Source: Poseidonibacter ostreae (GTDB lineage: Bacteria > Campylobacterota > Campylobacteria > Campylobacterales > Arcobacteraceae). From it: a stretch of 17,896 nt of DNA. The translations under genes were made by a program, and so were the position numbers. Each line of letters starts with the position of its first letter. Position 1 is the first letter of the stretch. Below are positions 15,635-17,896 of the stretch, piece by piece. The stretch lies in assembly GCF_009208055.1 (NCBI RefSeq), contig NZ_WFKI01000049.1, positions 1 to 17,896 of the forward strand. The letters are read 5' to 3'. The notes beneath the pieces are model-generated. The model was not told the origin of the DNA, did not search any database, and worked only from the letters and a program-made list of their open reading frames with translations.

Positions 15635-16567
15635 ATGTCGACATATAAAATATTTAGTGGTTCTGCAAACCCTGAATTTGCTGCGAAAGTAGGTAAGTAT
15701 TTAGGTGTTCGTGTATCTAATGCTACTTGTAAAAAATTTAGTGATGGAGAGATGTCTGTTCAAATCACAGAAAGTGTAAGAGGTCAAGACGTTTACATTA
15801 TTCAGCCTACTTGTGCGCCAACAAATGACAATTTAATGGAACTATTAATTATGGTAGATGCATTAAAAAGATCAAGTGCAAAATCAATCTCTGCTGTTAT
15901 TCCATATTATGGATACGCAAGACAAGATAGAAAAGCAGCTCCTAGAGTTCCAATTACTGCAAAATTAGTAGCTGATTTACTTGAAGCTGCTGGAATTACA
16001 AGAGTAGTTACAATTGATTTACATGCTGCTCAAATTCAAGGTTTCTTTAATATTCCAGCTGATAACTTATTTGGATCAATTTTATTCGCTAAATATATAA
16101 AAGACAAAAATTTACCTAACCCAATTATTGCAAGTCCAGATATCGGTGGAGTAGCACGTGCAAGATCTTATGCAGATAAGTTAGGATATGGCTTAATTAT
16201 TGTTGACAAAAAAAGAGAAAAAGCTAATGAATCTGAAGTTATGAATATCATTGGTGATGTTGAAGGAAAAGATGTAATCTTAGTAGATGACATGGTAGAT
16301 ACTGCAGGAACTTTAGTAAAAGCAGCTGAAGTATTAAAGAAAAAAGGTGCTAATTCTGTAATGGCATGTTGTACTCATGGTGTTCTTTCAGGACCTGCTT
16401 ATGAGAGAATTGCAAATGGTGTTTTAGATGAATTAGTTGTTTCAGACACAATTCCTACACGAAAAGATGCTAAAAAAGTTACAGTATTAACTGCATCAGT
16501 AATTATTGGTGAAACAATTAGAAGAATTCAGAATAACGAGTCTGTAAATTCAATATTTATTGCTTAA
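15635..16567 (+). CDS. prs: Ribose-phosphate pyrophosphokinase (PRPP synthetase)
   Basis: Makes 5-phosphoribosyl 1-diphosphate from ribose 5-phosphate and ATP, feeding purine, pyrimidine, NAD, His and Trp synthesis; 310 residues, the usual class I length. Key blocks: KFSDGE near 34-39, the flexible loop YYGYARQDRKAAPRVPITAK near 90-110, VVTIDLHAAQIQGFF with the metal-binding DLH, SPDIGG, and the PRPP-binding loop DVILVDDMVDTAGTL. It is monocistronic-looking: the porin gene is divergent and the OmpA-family gene has its own candidate promoter. A weak 6-bp hairpin (16559-16564 with 16570-16575) has the TAA stop in its loop. Nothing is unusual in the protein. Confidence 0.97.
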   Translation: MSTYKIFSGSANPEFAAKVGKYLGVRVSNATCKKFSDGEMSVQITESVRGQDVYIIQPTCAPTNDNLMELLIMVDALKRSSAKSISAVIPYYGYARQDRKAAPRVPITAKLVADLLEAAGITRVVTIDLHAAQIQGFFNIPADNLFGSILFAKYIKDKNLPNPIIASPDIGGVARARSYADKLGYGLIIVDKKREKANESEVMNIIGDVEGKDVILVDDMVDTAGTLVKAAEVLKKKGANSVMACCTHGVLSGPAYERIANGVLDELVVSDTIPTRKDAKKVTVLTASVIIGETIRRIQNNESVNSIFIA

Positions 16568-16601
16568 TTAGCAATTAATATGCAAATAACTATTATTTAG
16601 C

Positions 16602-16632
16602 TATAACACGAAAAATTATTAAAATAAAGGAA
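16602..16632 (+). promoter_or_regulatory. Putative promoter of the OmpA-family gene
   Basis: TTTAGC followed by TATAAC (16602-16607) is a plausible -10, with AAAGGA at 16627-16632, 5 nt before the ATG at 16638. The layout closely resembles the promoter at 17858 near the right edge, down to the TTTAGCTATAA core. Confidence 0.5.
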
Positions 16633-16637
16633 ATAAT

Positions 16638-17741
16638 ATGAAAAAAATTTTATTATCATCAGTTGTATGTGCATCAATGATGTTCGCTGCAAGTGAATAC
16701 AAATACGAAATTACACCAATGGTTGGCGGAGCTTACACAGAAGGTAACTTAGGTTTAGAAAGAGATTATATCAATGGTGGTTTAGCATTAGGATTTAATC
16801 AAACTGAATCTATGATTGATCAAGTTGAATTAGCTGTATTTAGAACAGTTGAAGATGTTGATATGGTAGATGCTGCTGGAAATTCAATTAATAGAGATAC
16901 TGGAATTACTAGAGTTTTTGTTAACTTTGTAAAAGATTATCCTTTAACTTCAAATGCTTCATTATATGCATTAGCTGGTGCTGGTGTTGAATTCTTTGAC
17001 GATGCTGCAAATAACAACAATAATGAAAATGGTCTTGTAGGAAACTATGGTGTAGGTGCTAAGTATAAATTAGCTGAGCAATTTGCATTAAAATTTGATG
17101 TTAGACATTTAATTGAAGCAGATTCAGGTGATAACACTTTATTATATAACTTAGGTTTCTCTGTTCCATTTGGAAAAATTGCTAAAGCTGCTCCTGTAGT
17201 TGCTGCACCAGTTGTTATGGCTCCTAAAGATTCAGATAATGACGGTGTTATTGATGCTAAAGATAACTGTCCAAACTCTGTTGCAGGTGCTATTGTAAAT
17301 GCAATGGGTTGTGAAATGGATGATGACAAAGATGGTGTTGTAAATAGATTAGACCAATGTCCTAGTACAATTGCTGGTGCTAAAGTTGATAATGTTGGTT
17401 GTATGACATTAGTTGATTTAAACATTAACTTTGATACTAACTCTGCAGTAATTAAAGACACTTATAATTCAAGAATTGTTAACTTTGCTAACATGATGAA
17501 AAACAATACTAAATTAAAAGCTACAATTGAAGCACATACAGATTCAATTGGTTCTGCAAAATATAATCAAAAATTATCTAACAAAAGAGCTGCTTCAACT
17601 GTTGAAGTTTTAAAATCTTTAAATGTTGATGCTTCTAGATTAACTGCAATTGGTTATGGTGAAACTAAACCAGCTGCAAGCAATATGAACAAAGAAGGAA
17701 GAGCTGAGAACAGAAGAGTTCAAGCAGTTATTACTAAATAA
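16638..17741 (+). CDS. OmpA-family outer membrane protein with TSP3-like calcium repeats
   Basis: Outer membrane protein tying the membrane to peptidoglycan, 367 residues. The signal peptide is MKKILLSSVVCASMMFAAS (cleaved near 18). A predicted eight-strand beta-barrel spans about 20-180, then an Ala/Pro/Val hinge (182-196). Two thrombospondin type 3-like calcium-binding repeats follow (about 198-255: DSDNDGVIDAKDNCP and DDDKDGVVNRLDQCP, each closed by GC). The OmpA C-terminal domain is at about 258-365 (LNINFDTNSA, EAHTDSIG, NQKLSNKRA, NRRVQ), with D302 and R317 as the diaminopimelate-binding pair. Four cysteines in the repeats probably form disulfides. The order resembles OprF and Campylobacter CadF; a fibronectin-binding role is not implied by sequence. 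It is followed by its own terminator. Confidence 0.93.
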   Translation: MKKILLSSVVCASMMFAASEYKYEITPMVGGAYTEGNLGLERDYINGGLALGFNQTESMIDQVELAVFRTVEDVDMVDAAGNSINRDTGITRVFVNFVKDYPLTSNASLYALAGAGVEFFDDAANNNNNENGLVGNYGVGAKYKLAEQFALKFDVRHLIEADSGDNTLLYNLGFSVPFGKIAKAAPVVAAPVVMAPKDSDNDGVIDAKDNCPNSVAGAIVNAMGCEMDDDKDGVVNRLDQCPSTIAGAKVDNVGCMTLVDLNINFDTNSAVIKDTYNSRIVNFANMMKNNTKLKATIEAHTDSIGSAKYNQKLSNKRAASTVEVLKSLNVDASRLTAIGYGETKPAASNMNKEGRAENRRVQAVITK

Positions 17742-17754
17742 TTTCACTTCTTAA

Positions 17755-17790
17755 AAAATAAGATTAGGGATTCTCCTAATCTTATTTTAT
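17755..17790 (+). terminator. Terminator of the OmpA-family gene
   Basis: Perfect 14-bp inverted repeat (17755-17768 with 17775-17788), loop GATTCT, with the tail reading CTTATTTTATTT. It lies 13 nt after the stop codon. Confidence 0.8.
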
Positions 17791-17857
17791 TTCTACACTA
17801 ATATTAAATTTTTCTACATAAAAAATTCTTTTTAATTAAACTCTGACTTTTTTTAGC

Positions 17858-17896
17858 TATAATGTATAAAATTATTTTAATACAAGGAAGTTAAAT
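17858..17896 (+). promoter_or_regulatory. Promoter and ribosome site of a gene starting at the window edge
   Basis: TATAAT at 17858-17863 preceded by TTTAGC, then AAGGAAG at 17884-17890. The window ends in AAAT, so an ATG at 17895-17897 is likely, 4 nt after the ribosome site. Nothing of the product is visible. Confidence 0.6.

Noticed and set aside
17230..17395. Internal repeats in the OmpA-family gene considered as a tandem repeat or phase-variable element
   Set aside because: They are two diverged TSP3-like protein repeats; the DNA copies are not similar enough to suggest slippage.
17045..17461. Minus-strand open frame of 138 codons inside the OmpA-family gene
   Set aside because: It is antisense to the repeats of a clear OmpA protein and is rich in Ser/Ala/Thr only because of the opposite strand's composition.

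Overview
The window looks like chromosomal DNA of a Campylobacterota bacterium, most likely of the Arcobacter group (Arcobacteraceae). This rests on the very AT-rich sequence, AAGGA-type ribosome sites 5-9 nt before the start codons, the neighbourhood aroQ / Xaa-Pro peptidase / folK (also adjacent in Helicobacter pylori), an aroQ-amidohydrolase-sppA cluster (as I recall it from Campylobacter jejuni), a Campylobacter-type MnmA and an MOMP-like porin. It reads as core chromosome. I see no tRNA, rRNA, CRISPR array, insertion sequence, phage gene or integration site.

Layout. (1) 1-6283, acetate region: a predicted DUF294/CBS/cNMP-like regulatory nucleotidyltransferase overlaps a DnaQ-like exonuclease gene. 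Then come acetate kinase copy 1 with its own promoter and terminator, a 280-bp gap, and phosphate acetyltransferase plus acetate kinase copy 2 as a second unit. In other bacteria the first two genes accompany acetate/solute symporters, so a transporter just upstream is expected. (2) 6276-7727: an RhlE-like DEAD-box helicase on the minus strand, converging on the acetate unit over a shared hairpin. (3) 7900-10561, minus strand: aroQ (shikimate pathway), a COG0402 amidohydrolase (candidate aminodeoxyfutalosine deaminase of menaquinone synthesis) and sppA. (4) 10601-14330, plus strand and divergent from aroQ: an Xaa-Pro aminopeptidase, folK, and two tandem mnmA genes of different types. (5) 14348-17896, envelope and nucleotide genes: a porin (minus), prs (plus), an OmpA-family protein (plus), and the promoter and ribosome site of a further gene that starts at the right edge.

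The genes are mostly ordinary metabolism, and I found no clear undescribed defence or mobile system. The best points for a second look are: the adjacent MnmA paralogs that appear to carry the two mechanistic signatures of the family (DxxC+C and CxxC+C); the duplicated acetate kinases flanking pta; the regulatory nucleotidyltransferase with a degenerate cyclic-nucleotide site beside acetate genes; and the repeated placement of stop codons inside 3' hairpins.
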